Origin: Bacteroidales bacterium UBA755
GTDB taxonomy: Bacteria; Bacteroidota; Bacteroidia; Bacteroidales; UBA932
DNA: 9,796 nucleotides
NCBI GenBank assembly: GCA_002297815.1
Contig: DBKH01000009.1
Span: 1-9,796 of the forward strand
Direction of reading: 5' to 3'
The notes under the pieces are model-generated. The model saw nothing but the letters and a program-made list of their open reading frames with translations, did no database searches and was not told the DNA's origin. Position numbers and translations under genes: made by a program. Below are positions 1-7,027 of this stretch, in pieces (position 1 is the first letter of the stretch; each line of letters begins with the position of its first letter).

Positions 1-255
1 CACCCTGGCCTCAAACGAAGCGGACTCATCACTTCCGAACAACCTATCATATTCATCAGCCTTGGTTTGTGAATATACCTCCGCAGACGGAGCCGAGATA
101 TTCATAAGTCGCTCGACGGCTTTTTCATCGTCATCGACTGCCGCTGCTTCAGCATAGTACATCCGCAACAAGCGTTCCTCCTCTAACGTTGTATCGGCAT
201 CCAAATAACGCTCGATCAATGCTTTTCTATATTCCTTATCCTCTATGTTCATCAT
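1..255 (-). CDS. Small protein encoded directly after an ECF sigma factor (C-terminus beyond window)
   Basis: On the minus strand an ATG at 253-255 opens a frame of 85 codons that runs off the window at position 1 without a stop. The visible N-terminus is acidic and helical, with the segment LIERYLDADTTLEEERLLR near residues 14-32. I recognise this pattern from the short N-terminal domains of proteins encoded next to ECF sigma factors in Bacteroides-like genomes, some of which continue into a membrane segment and act as anti-sigma-like partners. The upstream sigma gene ends in TGA and this ATG follows with no spacer (TGAATGATG), so the two are almost certainly co-transcribed and translationally coupled. 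A second in-frame ATG follows immediately. Whether a transmembrane helix follows cannot be seen, so the anti-sigma role is inference. Confidence 0.75.
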   Translation of the reverse strand, partial: MMNIEDKEYRKALIERYLDADTTLEEERLLRMYYAEAAAVDDDEKAVERLMNISAPSAEVYSQTKADEYDRLFGSDESASFEARV

Positions 256-750
256 TCAGATCATTTTCTTAAGTTCCTCCAGCATCCGTCTGCGAGCTGC
301 GGAGATGTTGGTTTTGACGCTGTTTTTCGGCTTTCCCGTTCGAACTGCGATTTCGTCCAGCGAAAGTTCCTCCTCATTGCGAAGGATCACGCATTCACGT
401 TGGCTTTCAGTCAGATGTCTCAGCAGTACACGTCTCAAAACCGCATCGTCACTCCTGTCTGTCTCCTCCGATGCCGGTGAGCCGCCGGGATAATCCCTAT
501 CCCCTATCGGCTGAGTCCTAAGCCTTTGCCACCGATAATGGTCCACGCAGATGTTCTTTGCGATCCGCACCGCCAAAGCCTCTACATTTCTCGGCTCCGT
601 TCCCCTGCTGACGAATCCCCACAAAGCCACAAGCGCCTCCTGGACAATATCCTCCGCATCCTCGGATGCGTCCGCCACCCGGAGGTACTTCCGCACCACC
701 GCCAGCAACTTCGGCCTCACCATTTCGGAGATATGTTCAAAATCGTCCAT
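256..750 (-). CDS. RNA polymerase sigma factor, sigma-70 family, ECF type
   Basis: A 164-residue protein with the two-domain layout of ECF sigma factors. Region 2 is near residues 8-78, with AEDIVQEALVALW at 32-44 (the usual DxxQExF-like helix that binds the core enzyme and the -10 element). Region 4 is near 107-158, with LTESQRECVILR, then ELSLDEIAVRTGK and NSVKTNISAARRR as the helix-turn-helix that reads the -35 element. The linker at about 80-105 is short and polar, as expected when region 3 is missing. It ends directly against the downstream partner gene at 255. The DUF5131 gene lies 73 bases upstream on the same strand. In Bacteroidales such sigma factors often control surface or stress regulons through the adjacent partner, but the target genes are not visible here. 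The family call is firm and the regulon unknown. Confidence 0.93.
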   Translation of the reverse strand: MDDFEHISEMVRPKLLAVVRKYLRVADASEDAEDIVQEALVALWGFVSRGTEPRNVEALAVRIAKNICVDHYRWQRLRTQPIGDRDYPGGSPASEETDRSDDAVLRRVLLRHLTESQRECVILRNEEELSLDEIAVRTGKPKNSVKTNISAARRRMLEELKKMI

Positions 751-823
751 TCTCTACCGGATTATCAACGGGGCATTTCCCTGCGCCTACTTATCAGTCG
801 CAGAAAACCTCCGAAAGTAAAAA

Positions 824-1627
824 TTATTTTCGGTAATCCGATTCCGCCCAGAGATTCCAAGGCTTTTCGGGAACATAGTAGTCCTTGACACCATAGTCGA
901 TGTTCGCCTTATGTGCCTGGCTCAACTGGTAACGGCGCGGGATGCGGTACATTCTGCCGTCCTTGATGAAGTACGCGCCGGTTTGGTGAAAACGGAACGG
1001 AACCTCCTTGGCCACGCACTGCGAACGCAGGTCTAGAATCCAATCGAAATCACACGGCCTCGCCCCCACTCCGGACTCCCCGCTGGCACTCACCTCCTCG
1101 ATTGCACTGTCAAGCCACGCGGAAATATTCATCCTCTCAAGCATCGGCGCGACAATGATCGACTTGTGCTTGATTGGAAGGTCCTTGAATATGGGAAGCC
1201 GGTGATCGGCCATAGCCTGGTTCTCCACCGTGCAGCCGATAATGACATTCTCATACCCGTCTCCCCAGTCCGGTGGCAGGCACCTCTCCAGCCGGTCGAT
1301 CCGCTTCGTGAAGAAATAGAAGATGCAATCGCTCCTCAGCCGCATCATCTCCCAGCACTCAGGCCTCCACGGATCAGCATCCTCCAACAGGAAATCCGAA
1401 GTGAAGCACGTGAAGACAATCTTGCCGGAAGGAATCTTGAAAGACTTGTCCCGCTTGCGCTTCACCGGCAGATTGAATGCCACCGTCTTGCGCGCAAGGT
1501 TGCTGGCAATCTCGCTCCCGTACATCTCGTCCTGCCGATAGACATAGCAAAACCGACAGCCCGGACTCACCTTGGTGCACCCGTGCCACGGATTCCAATC
1601 TGCGAATATGCTCCACTCCTCCGCCAT
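824..1627 (-). CDS. DUF5131 family protein (phage Gp37/Gp68-like)
   Basis: A 267-residue protein matching the DUF5131 / phage Gp37-Gp68 family. The signature NPWHGCTKVSPGCRFCY lies at residues 12-28 and gives cysteines at 17, 24 and 27, a likely metal or iron-sulfur ligand set resembling radical-SAM clusters. Further family blocks are FTCFTSDFLLEDAD (72-85), the FFTKRIDR segment (105-112), the GCTVENQ block (131-137), and SGESGVGARPCDFDW (182-196) followed by a QC and an FxFHQTG segment (203-217). The family occurs in phages, prophages and bacterial chromosomes; its reaction is not established to my knowledge. The ATG at 1625-1627 gives the expected MAEEWSIFADWNPW start. The length is normal and no disruption is seen. 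It stands alone in front of the sigma factor, and co-transcription with it is possible (73-base gap). Confidence 0.88.
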   Translation of the reverse strand: MAEEWSIFADWNPWHGCTKVSPGCRFCYVYRQDEMYGSEIASNLARKTVAFNLPVKRKRDKSFKIPSGKIVFTCFTSDFLLEDADPWRPECWEMMRLRSDCIFYFFTKRIDRLERCLPPDWGDGYENVIIGCTVENQAMADHRLPIFKDLPIKHKSIIVAPMLERMNISAWLDSAIEEVSASGESGVGARPCDFDWILDLRSQCVAKEVPFRFHQTGAYFIKDGRMYRIPRRYQLSQAHKANIDYGVKDYYVPEKPWNLWAESDYRK

Positions 1628-1669
1628 TAATGAATATACCCGATTACCCGCCGCCTTGTTTCCATTCCT

Positions 1670-1997
1670 TCAAAATGGAATAAATTCACGTGGAGGCTTA
1701 TGTACTGATATTGAATATATTCCTAACCACTCCTCCCCATAATAAGAGGTTGGAGGAGAGTCAGCTTGTAGCCTGATTATAAATAATTTACCCTCCACAG
1801 CCATAGACACTGATTCATCTTCATATATACTTCAGATGTAGTCCTATATTATCTGATGAGCAATCGAACAACATAGCTTTCTGAGTCGCCCATATACTTT
1901 CATCTTTATATAGTACCTGAATACCATCCTCCTTCCCATCCGCTATGAAGGTGAGAAATTCAGCCGTGCTGTTCCGCACTAAAACATTCTTTTCCAT
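1670..1997 (-). pseudogene. RhuM-family (virulence protein RhuM) N-terminal relic with frameshift
   Basis: From ATG 1995-1997 the minus strand encodes 58 residues to a TGA at 1821-1823: MEKNVLVRNSTAEFLTF, then GIQVLYKDESIWATQKAM and LFDCSSDNIGLHLKYI. This is the start of RhuM proteins (NSTAEFL, IWxTQ, LFxCSSDNIxLHLKNI), which are normally around 300 residues or more. Right at the stop the DNA is AAGTATATATGAAGATGAA. Adding one TA unit would restore AAG TAT ATA TAT GAA GAT GAA, and the frame would continue as IYEDESVS, which fits the family. A two-base slip in the TA run therefore probably killed the gene. The restored frame stays open to a TGA at 1670-1672, but its last 45 or so residues do not look like RhuM to me, so the 3' part has probably also been deleted or replaced. 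It lies between the DUF5131 gene and another relic on the same strand. Confidence 0.75.
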
Positions 1998-2062
1998 CTA
2001 TCCTTCTCTCAACAACTTAATCATTACAACACAAAATAGTGAATAGTCCCGGCAAATACAAG

Positions 2063-2901
2063 TCACTTGATCAGCAAGTTGCACGTCGCGGCAGCAGCGT
2101 TGGTGCGGTAGTGCGGGGCGTAGAGGGATTCGATTTCGGGAACGGGGGTCTGGAAGGTGACGGTCTGGGTTACTAAGAAGTCTTCGGTGACGGTGGTGTG
2201 GCCTTACGACCGGCTGCCTTATCAGAATGTGAGGAAGCATATTCAGAAAGCACGTCGGTGATCAGCGAGTGGGCATAGGCTTCATTTTCCAGCAGTCCTC
2301 TGAACGGCATCACGACGTTCGGGCAGTAGAAGCCGCCAACGCCTTGTCGTGCGCGGAAGAATCTGACAGACAACGCCAAAGGATATATTCATAGTCATTA
2401 GGGATAAATTTGTGGTCGCAGACATAGCCTTCGCTCCAGTAGCCTCGCCTCCAGAAATCATCGTTCTTTCCCTTTTTCAGAACCTCCGCATTATCCTCAG
2501 CGAACAGTAATCACATCAAATTTCCGCCGTCCCAGCTCAGCGGAATTAATCAATGAATATGCCATTATAGGTTTATCGGCCTTGATGAACTCTTCCGTCA
2601 ACACGTTTCTCAAAGCGTCTTGCAACTTCCAGTTCTTCCGTGCCTGCGTTGTGCCAATCGCCACAGCCGCATCATAGTAGTCCTTGTCCAGCCGGTTCTT
2701 CAGTGCCTGCTCTTTGATGAATGTCAGCTGAGCGATCTCTTTCTCAGGACGGTCCCGTCTTGAAATCCGCTCACATTTCCTCCACTCTCTCTTGAGATAA
2801 TGTCCTTGATAATCCGAATACTCAGCCACTCAGGCCTCCCGTCCGTACACAGCCGAACAGAAAGCCACCACCATCGCCTGCAAAACCAGAATCCTTTTCA
2901 T
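2063..2901 (-). pseudogene. Degraded secreted protein, probably alpha-2-macroglobulin family, middle deleted
   Basis: ATG 2899-2901 starts a signal peptide (MKRILVLQAMVVAFCSAVYG plus REA), followed by an in-frame TGA at 2830-2832. The same frame then continues as AEYSDYQGHYLKREWRK through to GRRKFDVITVR, ending at 2497. Further pieces follow in shifted frames: AEDNAEVLKKGKNDDFW to NDYEYILWRCLSDS (about 2500-2355), and FFRARQGVGGFYCPNVVMPF to ITDVLSEYAS (about 2360-2230). The last is TVTFQTPVPEIESLYAPHYR to NLLIK, with a stop at 2063-2065. The opening region resembles the N-terminal helical part of Bacteroidales alpha-2-macroglobulins, and the ending resembles their C-terminal strand with a YAPHYR-like motif. 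Such proteins have well over 1,500 residues, so the thioester and macroglobulin core would be missing. The pieces being one decayed gene is well supported; the family name is moderate. Confidence 0.6.
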
Positions 2902-2952
2902 AACCGTCTGTCTTAGTTACCGGCAATATACGCATTTTATCAAAATTTGCGG

Positions 2953-2969
2953 TATTCTTCTTAAGAATA
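2953..2969. repeat. Perfect 7-bp inverted repeat TATTCTT-ctt-AAGAATA
   Basis: Seven bases repeat in reverse complement around a three-base centre. It sits just upstream of the broken secreted-protein gene (minus strand) and about 230 bases before the endonuclease gene (plus strand). It could be an operator, a remnant terminator or chance in AT-rich DNA. No controller (C) protein gene accompanies this restriction-modification pair, so a C-box reading is not supported. Confidence 0.4.
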
Positions 2970-3100
2970 AGCAAGGCGTAAGAAACAATAACTACCCATA
3001 AAGATGCGAAGTTATAGCCTAGCGAGACATAAGCGATCTAAACAATTTTAAATAGAGTCTAGTCCGTATAAGTGTCATATTGTTAAATTTTAGTTGTGAC

Positions 3101-3133
3101 TTTGACTTGTTAAGTATTACCGAAATATTTTGC
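3101..3133 (+). promoter_or_regulatory. Possible Bacteroidota promoter for the restriction-modification genes
   Basis: TTTG at 3101-3104 is followed after 21 bases by TATTTTGC at 3126-3133. This approximates the -33 TTTG / -7 TAnnTTTG layout of Bacteroidota housekeeping promoters, with the -7 box one T short of consensus. Transcription would begin near 3138, giving a leader of about 60 bases before the endonuclease ATG. This is weak evidence based on position and resemblance only. Confidence 0.35.
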
Positions 3134-3200
3134 ATTGCAGATTTAGGTGATGCTGACGCTTTAGTATTTTTATAGTATTACATACGTCCAATTAATTATT

Positions 3201-4103
3201 ATGATTGACAATCTTTCCATATCTAATTTCACTGATCTAATTACGTCAAAAGAGCAAACTCGTGCAGGATTTATTAATTTTGCATTAAAGAAGAGTGAAC
3301 TTTCAAATCCATTCGTCAATGAGGCAAAGACTCTAAAAGTATTTGCTTCAAGGGCAAAAACTCCAAAGGAATTAGCGAATATCGAACAAATTCATAGCGG
3401 TTTAGTTACTGCATCTGGTCTTTCTGACAAATCACTTATTTATCTTACTGATCTTGACATTCAAAATGCCATTAACAACTTAATTGAGAAATTTTTAGAA
3501 CCGGAAGGTGAATTCTTTGTTGACGCGCTGGTGTATAGATACCTTCTGATTCGAGGTGACACTCTTGGTGGCACTATGAGAAATTATGTTGGTGCTTTTG
3601 CTCAACAAAAGTTGATAAGAACCCTGATTTCAAATCTCTATATTATGGGAATACCTTTCTTGTGGACAGATAACGATAAACAAAAAGGGTGGACAAAGGG
3701 GGTGACTACTGATAATGTCGAAATTAGTGCTAAATTTATATATTGGCAATACGAAGGAAAAGACCGATTGCTAGGGTTTAATCTAACTGTGCCGATTGTA
3801 AAAAAGAATGTTGACATCTGCCTTTTTGATGCCTGCCCTGAGGATCTTAAATCGAAAGATTTTTTGGCTCATAATGAGAAATTTTTAATGTTAGGCGAGC
3901 TCAAAGGAGGCATCGACCCAGCAGGAGCTGATGAGCATTGGAAAACAGGCAACTCCGCTCTTGATCGAATCAGAAAATCATTTCATAAAGCTGGATATCC
4001 GGCGATTCCGACATCATTTATTGCTGCTGCTATCGAAAAAGTATGGCGGAAGAAATTTATGAGCAAATCCAGAACAAAACTCTATCATATGCTTCTAACT
4101 TAA
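3201..4103 (+). CDS. Type II restriction endonuclease, AvaI/BsoBI family
   Basis: A 300-residue protein that should cleave double-stranded DNA at a short palindrome. The core block GELKGGIDPAGADEHWKT (residues 232-249) is characteristic of the AvaI/BsoBI family. Taking Asp205 (in KNVDIC), Glu233, Lys235, Asp239 and His246, each lies exactly seven positions before BsoBI Asp212, Glu240, Lys242, Asp246 and His253 as I remember that structure. The D-x27-E-x-K catalytic site and the histidine thought to activate water are therefore all in register. BsoBI is about 323 residues, so the length is close to complete. AvaI and BsoBI recognise CYCGRG, and the same specificity is a reasonable guess, not shown. 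The methyltransferase gene follows 51 bases downstream on the same strand. Composition is AT-rich, unlike the neighbouring host genes, which points to horizontal acquisition. Confidence 0.9.
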   Translation: MIDNLSISNFTDLITSKEQTRAGFINFALKKSELSNPFVNEAKTLKVFASRAKTPKELANIEQIHSGLVTASGLSDKSLIYLTDLDIQNAINNLIEKFLEPEGEFFVDALVYRYLLIRGDTLGGTMRNYVGAFAQQKLIRTLISNLYIMGIPFLWTDNDKQKGWTKGVTTDNVEISAKFIYWQYEGKDRLLGFNLTVPIVKKNVDICLFDACPEDLKSKDFLAHNEKFLMLGELKGGIDPAGADEHWKTGNSALDRIRKSFHKAGYPAIPTSFIAAAIEKVWRKKFMSKSRTKLYHMLLT

Positions 4104-4154
4104 CGGTTGATGAGCAGTTAGTTAACTATTGTGAATGGATTATAAAATTTTGAC

Positions 4155-5675
4155 ATGAAAGATTTGACATTGTTCCCTGGTGAAGAAATTATAGATATCT
4201 CCAAATGGAGAGTTGATAATTTCTCTTTCAACAACTTTGCAAAACAAGATGCAAGATTAGCATTAGAAGAAAAGTATTTTCCGATTGTTGAAATTTCTGA
4301 TGATTATAATCGCAAAAGTGTTAGCTATCAATTAAGCAAGAAAGATTGCCTACATAAATGGTTGAAATATAAAGAAGGTTTTTCCGCTGATCTCGTCAAC
4401 AAGTTGCTCGATGAATTCGGGATTATTCCTGGGAACACGATCCTTGACCCATTCTTGGGATCTGGTACGACATCAATAGTCTGCCAAATGAAGGGCATTA
4501 ATAGCATCGGTTATGATATTCTTCCAACTTCCGCAGTTGCTATTAAAGCAAAGGAAAATGTGTTTAACTATGATATAGACGAAATCACTACTCTTGTTCA
4601 CGAGCTTAACCAAATTGAAGTTCCACAATCATTTGATAAAAAGTATCGGTACGTTTCCGTAACAGAGGGTGCCTATCCTGAAATTACGGAAAAAGAAATT
4701 GTTTATTACTCAGAATGGATAGATAATTCACACTATTCTGATATTATAAAGAATCTTGTAAAGTTGAGTATTCTCAATGCATTGGAGCAGGTTAGTTATA
4801 CAGCAAAAGACGGACAATATCTTCGATGGGATTATCGAAGCAAGAAAATGATCGAAGCAAAGGCAGAGCGAGAGGCAAATGGTAGAAAACCATTTGTTGT
4901 AAGACTTGACAAAGGTGAACTTCCTTCTCTTAAACATGTCTTGATTAAGGAATTACAAGATGTATTAAGTGATATCATATATATCCAAAAAAAGACGAAG
5001 CGGCAAAAAGCTACAATTAAATTTGAGCAAGGAAGTGTACTATATAAGCTTCCTCTTGTGCCTTCGAACTCAATAAATGGAGTTATCACATCTCCACCAT
5101 ATTGTAACAGGTATGACTATACTAGAACATACGCCTTAGAGTTAAACTATCTAGGTTTATCAGCAAAGGAAATTGCAACATTAAGACAGGCATTGTTGTC
5201 GTGCACAGTAGAGAATAAGTCAAAACTTGATTGTCTAAAAGATTACTACAGCAAGATTGGACGTTTATCAGACTACAATAAAATTGTATGCATAATAAAA
5301 TCAAATGCTGCACTTCAGGAAGTTATTAGTGCTCTTAAATTAAGAGATGCAAATGGAGATATTAATAACAAAGGTATCCTAAGAATGGTAGAAGGATATT
5401 TTACGGAGCTGGCTTTCCTATATTTTGAAATATATAGAGTCTGTCAACCAGGAAGTAAAGTTGCGTTTGTTAATGATAATGTGAGGTATGCAGGAGAAGT
5501 TGTGCCTGTTGATTTTATCTCAACAGAATTAGCCACACAGATCGGATTCACTCCAATCAAAATATATACATTAAAGCAACAGAAAGGTAATAGTAGCCAA
5601 CAAATGAAAAAATTTGGTAGAGTTGCATTAAGAAAGAGTATAACAGTATGGGAGAAAAACAATGTATCTGGTTGA
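4155..5675 (+). CDS. DNA methyltransferase of the AvaI-like restriction-modification system (amino-MTase, SPPY type)
   Basis: A 506-residue methyltransferase that would protect host sites from the adjacent endonuclease. DPFLGSGTT at residues 98-106 is motif I, the S-adenosylmethionine pocket. It is preceded by a motif X-like segment (HKWLKYKEGFSADLVNKLL, 67-85) and followed by the acidic SIGYDI strand (117-122). The catalytic motif IV is SPPY at 313-316, extended as SPPYCNRYDYTRTYALEL. SPPY is the usual form in N4-cytosine methyltransferases, matching the known m4C type of several enzymes for C/G-rich sites. Motif I comes before motif IV with about 200 residues between them, where a target-recognition region could lie, so the order is alpha- or gamma-like, not beta. 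The C-terminus (AFVNDNVRYAGE onward) completes the fold. No frameshift is seen. The N4 assignment is inferred from SPPY. Confidence 0.9.
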   Translation: MKDLTLFPGEEIIDISKWRVDNFSFNNFAKQDARLALEEKYFPIVEISDDYNRKSVSYQLSKKDCLHKWLKYKEGFSADLVNKLLDEFGIIPGNTILDPFLGSGTTSIVCQMKGINSIGYDILPTSAVAIKAKENVFNYDIDEITTLVHELNQIEVPQSFDKKYRYVSVTEGAYPEITEKEIVYYSEWIDNSHYSDIIKNLVKLSILNALEQVSYTAKDGQYLRWDYRSKKMIEAKAEREANGRKPFVVRLDKGELPSLKHVLIKELQDVLSDIIYIQKKTKRQKATIKFEQGSVLYKLPLVPSNSINGVITSPPYCNRYDYTRTYALELNYLGLSAKEIATLRQALLSCTVENKSKLDCLKDYYSKIGRLSDYNKIVCIIKSNAALQEVISALKLRDANGDINNKGILRMVEGYFTELAFLYFEIYRVCQPGSKVAFVNDNVRYAGEVVPVDFISTELATQIGFTPIKIYTLKQQKGNSSQQMKKFGRVALRKSITVWEKNNVSG

Positions 5676-5679
5676 TTTG

Positions 5680-5713
5680 GTCTCATATACATCATATGAG
5701 ATGTATATGAGAC
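5680..5713. terminator. Strong 14-bp hairpin after the methyltransferase gene, possible terminator
   Basis: GTCTCATATACATC (5680-5693) and its exact reverse complement (5700-5713) enclose a six-base loop, only four bases after the methyltransferase stop. No run of T follows on the plus strand, so it is not a textbook intrinsic terminator. It lies between genes whose transcripts converge (methyltransferase plus, TPR protein minus) and could block read-through in both directions. It also marks the approximate right edge of the AT-rich segment. An insertion-related repeat is an alternative, but no matching copy is seen at the left edge. Confidence 0.5.
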
Positions 5714-5762
5714 TATAAGCGCGTGTGACTCAATAAAAGGCCTTCATATGTGCCAAAACAGA

Positions 5763-6959
5763 TCACTTCTCTTCCATAAAGAGCTCGCCTTTGAGGTACT
5801 TGACGCTTTGGGTGGCGAAGTCGTAACCGCGTGAGCCGGGGCGAGCGACCTTCAAGTACTTCTCATACCATTCAAGGGCAGTCTTATAGTCTTTCATCTG
5901 TTCGTAGCAATAGGCGATAGTGGAAAGGGACGAGATAAAGTTCGGATTGTAGCGGTATGCCTCTTTGTAGTGATCAATGGCCTGTTCCCAATTATTCTTG
6001 CGGTACTCTCCAAGGCCATACTGCTGATGAAGTCTGGACATCATCGCAGGATCAGGCTGAAGCATATCCGCTACCTTGTCAAGCCACGGTTTCACATCCC
6101 TGTCAAACGGAAGAAAACTGTCAGAATTCACAGCTGCTATCGAATATGCAAGATTTACATCGCTGGAATCAATCTGCCAAGCGGCAAGGAGTTCTTCCTG
6201 AGCGCGATTCATAACTCCTGTGTGCCAATAGCATTGGCCGAGATAGTAGTGGACAGGATAGGTGTCATTGCCGAGATTCTCTTGACGTTCAAACACTTCA
6301 ACAGCAGGAACATATTCATTCTTTGAATAATGAGCCAAACCTTTGATCGGGGCGATGGTGAAGTTGTCGGGATCCAATGCAAGATATTCATCTGTCATTG
6401 CGATTGCACCGTCATAGTCCCGCCTTGAGAGGAGGATTCTTGCTGCCTTGCTAACAACATTTTCGTTCAACGGCTTGACCGACAATGCCAGACGGTAGTA
6501 TGTCAGAGCCGAATCCGGCATGTCCGCCTGATTGTATGAATCCCCTATCAATGCCGCGATAGCAGGAATCGTGTCCAGTTGTAGCACCGCCTTCCCGGCT
6601 TCAGCACTTTGGGCGAACGCCTTCATCCGGTAGAAAGCCTGCATCTGCTTGACTTTGTAAAGGATGTTCTGTGGTGACTTGGAAGTCAGCAGGTAATATG
6701 TCCCTGCAGCCGACTCGTAATCCCCGTTCTGAAAATGGCAGTCCGCCAGTTCGGACAGAATCTCCTCGTCACAACCGTCAGGAGTCACGAATGCAGACAA
6801 TCTCGCAATCGCCTCATCAATCTTGAATATGCTCTTGAGATACCGAGCCTCTTTAAGCGCTTGTTCTCTTTCCGGTTGCGGATCAGCCGCCCGCGCCGAT
6901 GCGGAATGCACCGGCGTAAGCAGACTGGCCACTATCAATAAGCTTAAAATGGGTTTCAT
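5763..6959 (-). CDS. Secreted tetratricopeptide-repeat protein
   Basis: From ATG 6957-6959 this is a 398-residue protein with a clear signal peptide (MKPILSLLIVASLLTPVHSASA), so it should leave the cytoplasm for the periplasm or beyond. The mature part is a series of TPR helix pairs: a DCHFQNGDYESAAGTYYLL unit, an SALTYYRLALSVKP unit, a YDGAIAMTDEYLALDP unit, a YYLGQCYWHTGVMNRAQEEL unit, and two strong C-terminal units (YGLGEYRKNNWEQAIDHY and STIAYCYEQMKDYKTALEWY). No enzyme domain is visible; TPR proteins usually act as docking scaffolds. The frame is also open from an ATG at 7029-7031 that overlaps the blaI stop as ATGA, which would add 24 residues before the signal peptide. I prefer the inner start because it begins a normal signal peptide, but the overlap shows co-transcription with the repressor gene. 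Confidence 0.85.
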   Translation of the reverse strand: MKPILSLLIVASLLTPVHSASARAADPQPEREQALKEARYLKSIFKIDEAIARLSAFVTPDGCDEEILSELADCHFQNGDYESAAGTYYLLTSKSPQNILYKVKQMQAFYRMKAFAQSAEAGKAVLQLDTIPAIAALIGDSYNQADMPDSALTYYRLALSVKPLNENVVSKAARILLSRRDYDGAIAMTDEYLALDPDNFTIAPIKGLAHYSKNEYVPAVEVFERQENLGNDTYPVHYYLGQCYWHTGVMNRAQEELLAAWQIDSSDVNLAYSIAAVNSDSFLPFDRDVKPWLDKVADMLQPDPAMMSRLHQQYGLGEYRKNNWEQAIDHYKEAYRYNPNFISSLSTIAYCYEQMKDYKTALEWYEKYLKVARPGSRGYDFATQSVKYLKGELFMEEK

Positions 6960-7027
6960 TGTCGGAATACTATCGGGAATGTGTAGGTGAGAAATAAAGC
7001 AACAGCCCGCAGTTACCAGGTAAGCGA

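Larger units (their letters stand above)
2902..3200. other. Gene-free AT-rich junction between the relic zone and the restriction-modification island
   Basis: No convincing coding frame or tRNA is seen on either strand. Base composition shifts here from the mixed composition of the flanking host genes to the AT-rich sequence that continues through both restriction-modification genes, so the left edge of the transferred segment should lie within it. It holds a short perfect hairpin (2953-2969), two copies of TAGTATT near 3162 and 3173, and a possible promoter at 3101-3133. I found no direct repeat matching the right-hand side near 5715-5760, so the insertion ends cannot be fixed. Confidence 0.6.

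Noticed and set aside
245..888. Plus-strand frames opposite the sigma factor
   Set aside because: They lie antisense to a clear sigma factor, have low-complexity serine/arginine-rich composition and show no family motif.
1008..1683. Several frames overlapping the DUF5131 gene on both strands
   Set aside because: They are shadows of the DUF5131 coding sequence, which has conserved motifs throughout.
1730..1758. CTCCTCC / GGAGGAG inverted repeat as a terminator
   Set aside because: The 7-bp stem has a 15-base loop and no T run, and lies inside the RhuM relic. Weak enough to be chance.
1998..2240. Minus-strand 80-codon frame rich in His, Arg and Pro
   Set aside because: It overlaps the C-terminal piece of the broken secreted protein in another frame, and its composition is typical of a shadow frame.
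2173..2379. Minus-strand 68-codon frame with a TTG start as an independent gene
   Set aside because: Part of it is better explained as one shifted segment of the decayed secreted-protein gene. There is no start context, and its tail is out of frame with the C-terminal piece.
2902..3200. tRNA or small RNA gene at the island edge
   Set aside because: No cloverleaf, T-loop GTTCRA motif or clear RNA promoter-terminator pair could be found.
4728..5695. Minus-strand frames opposite the methyltransferase
   Set aside because: Antisense shadows of an AT-rich gene with catalytic motifs; nothing recognisable in them.
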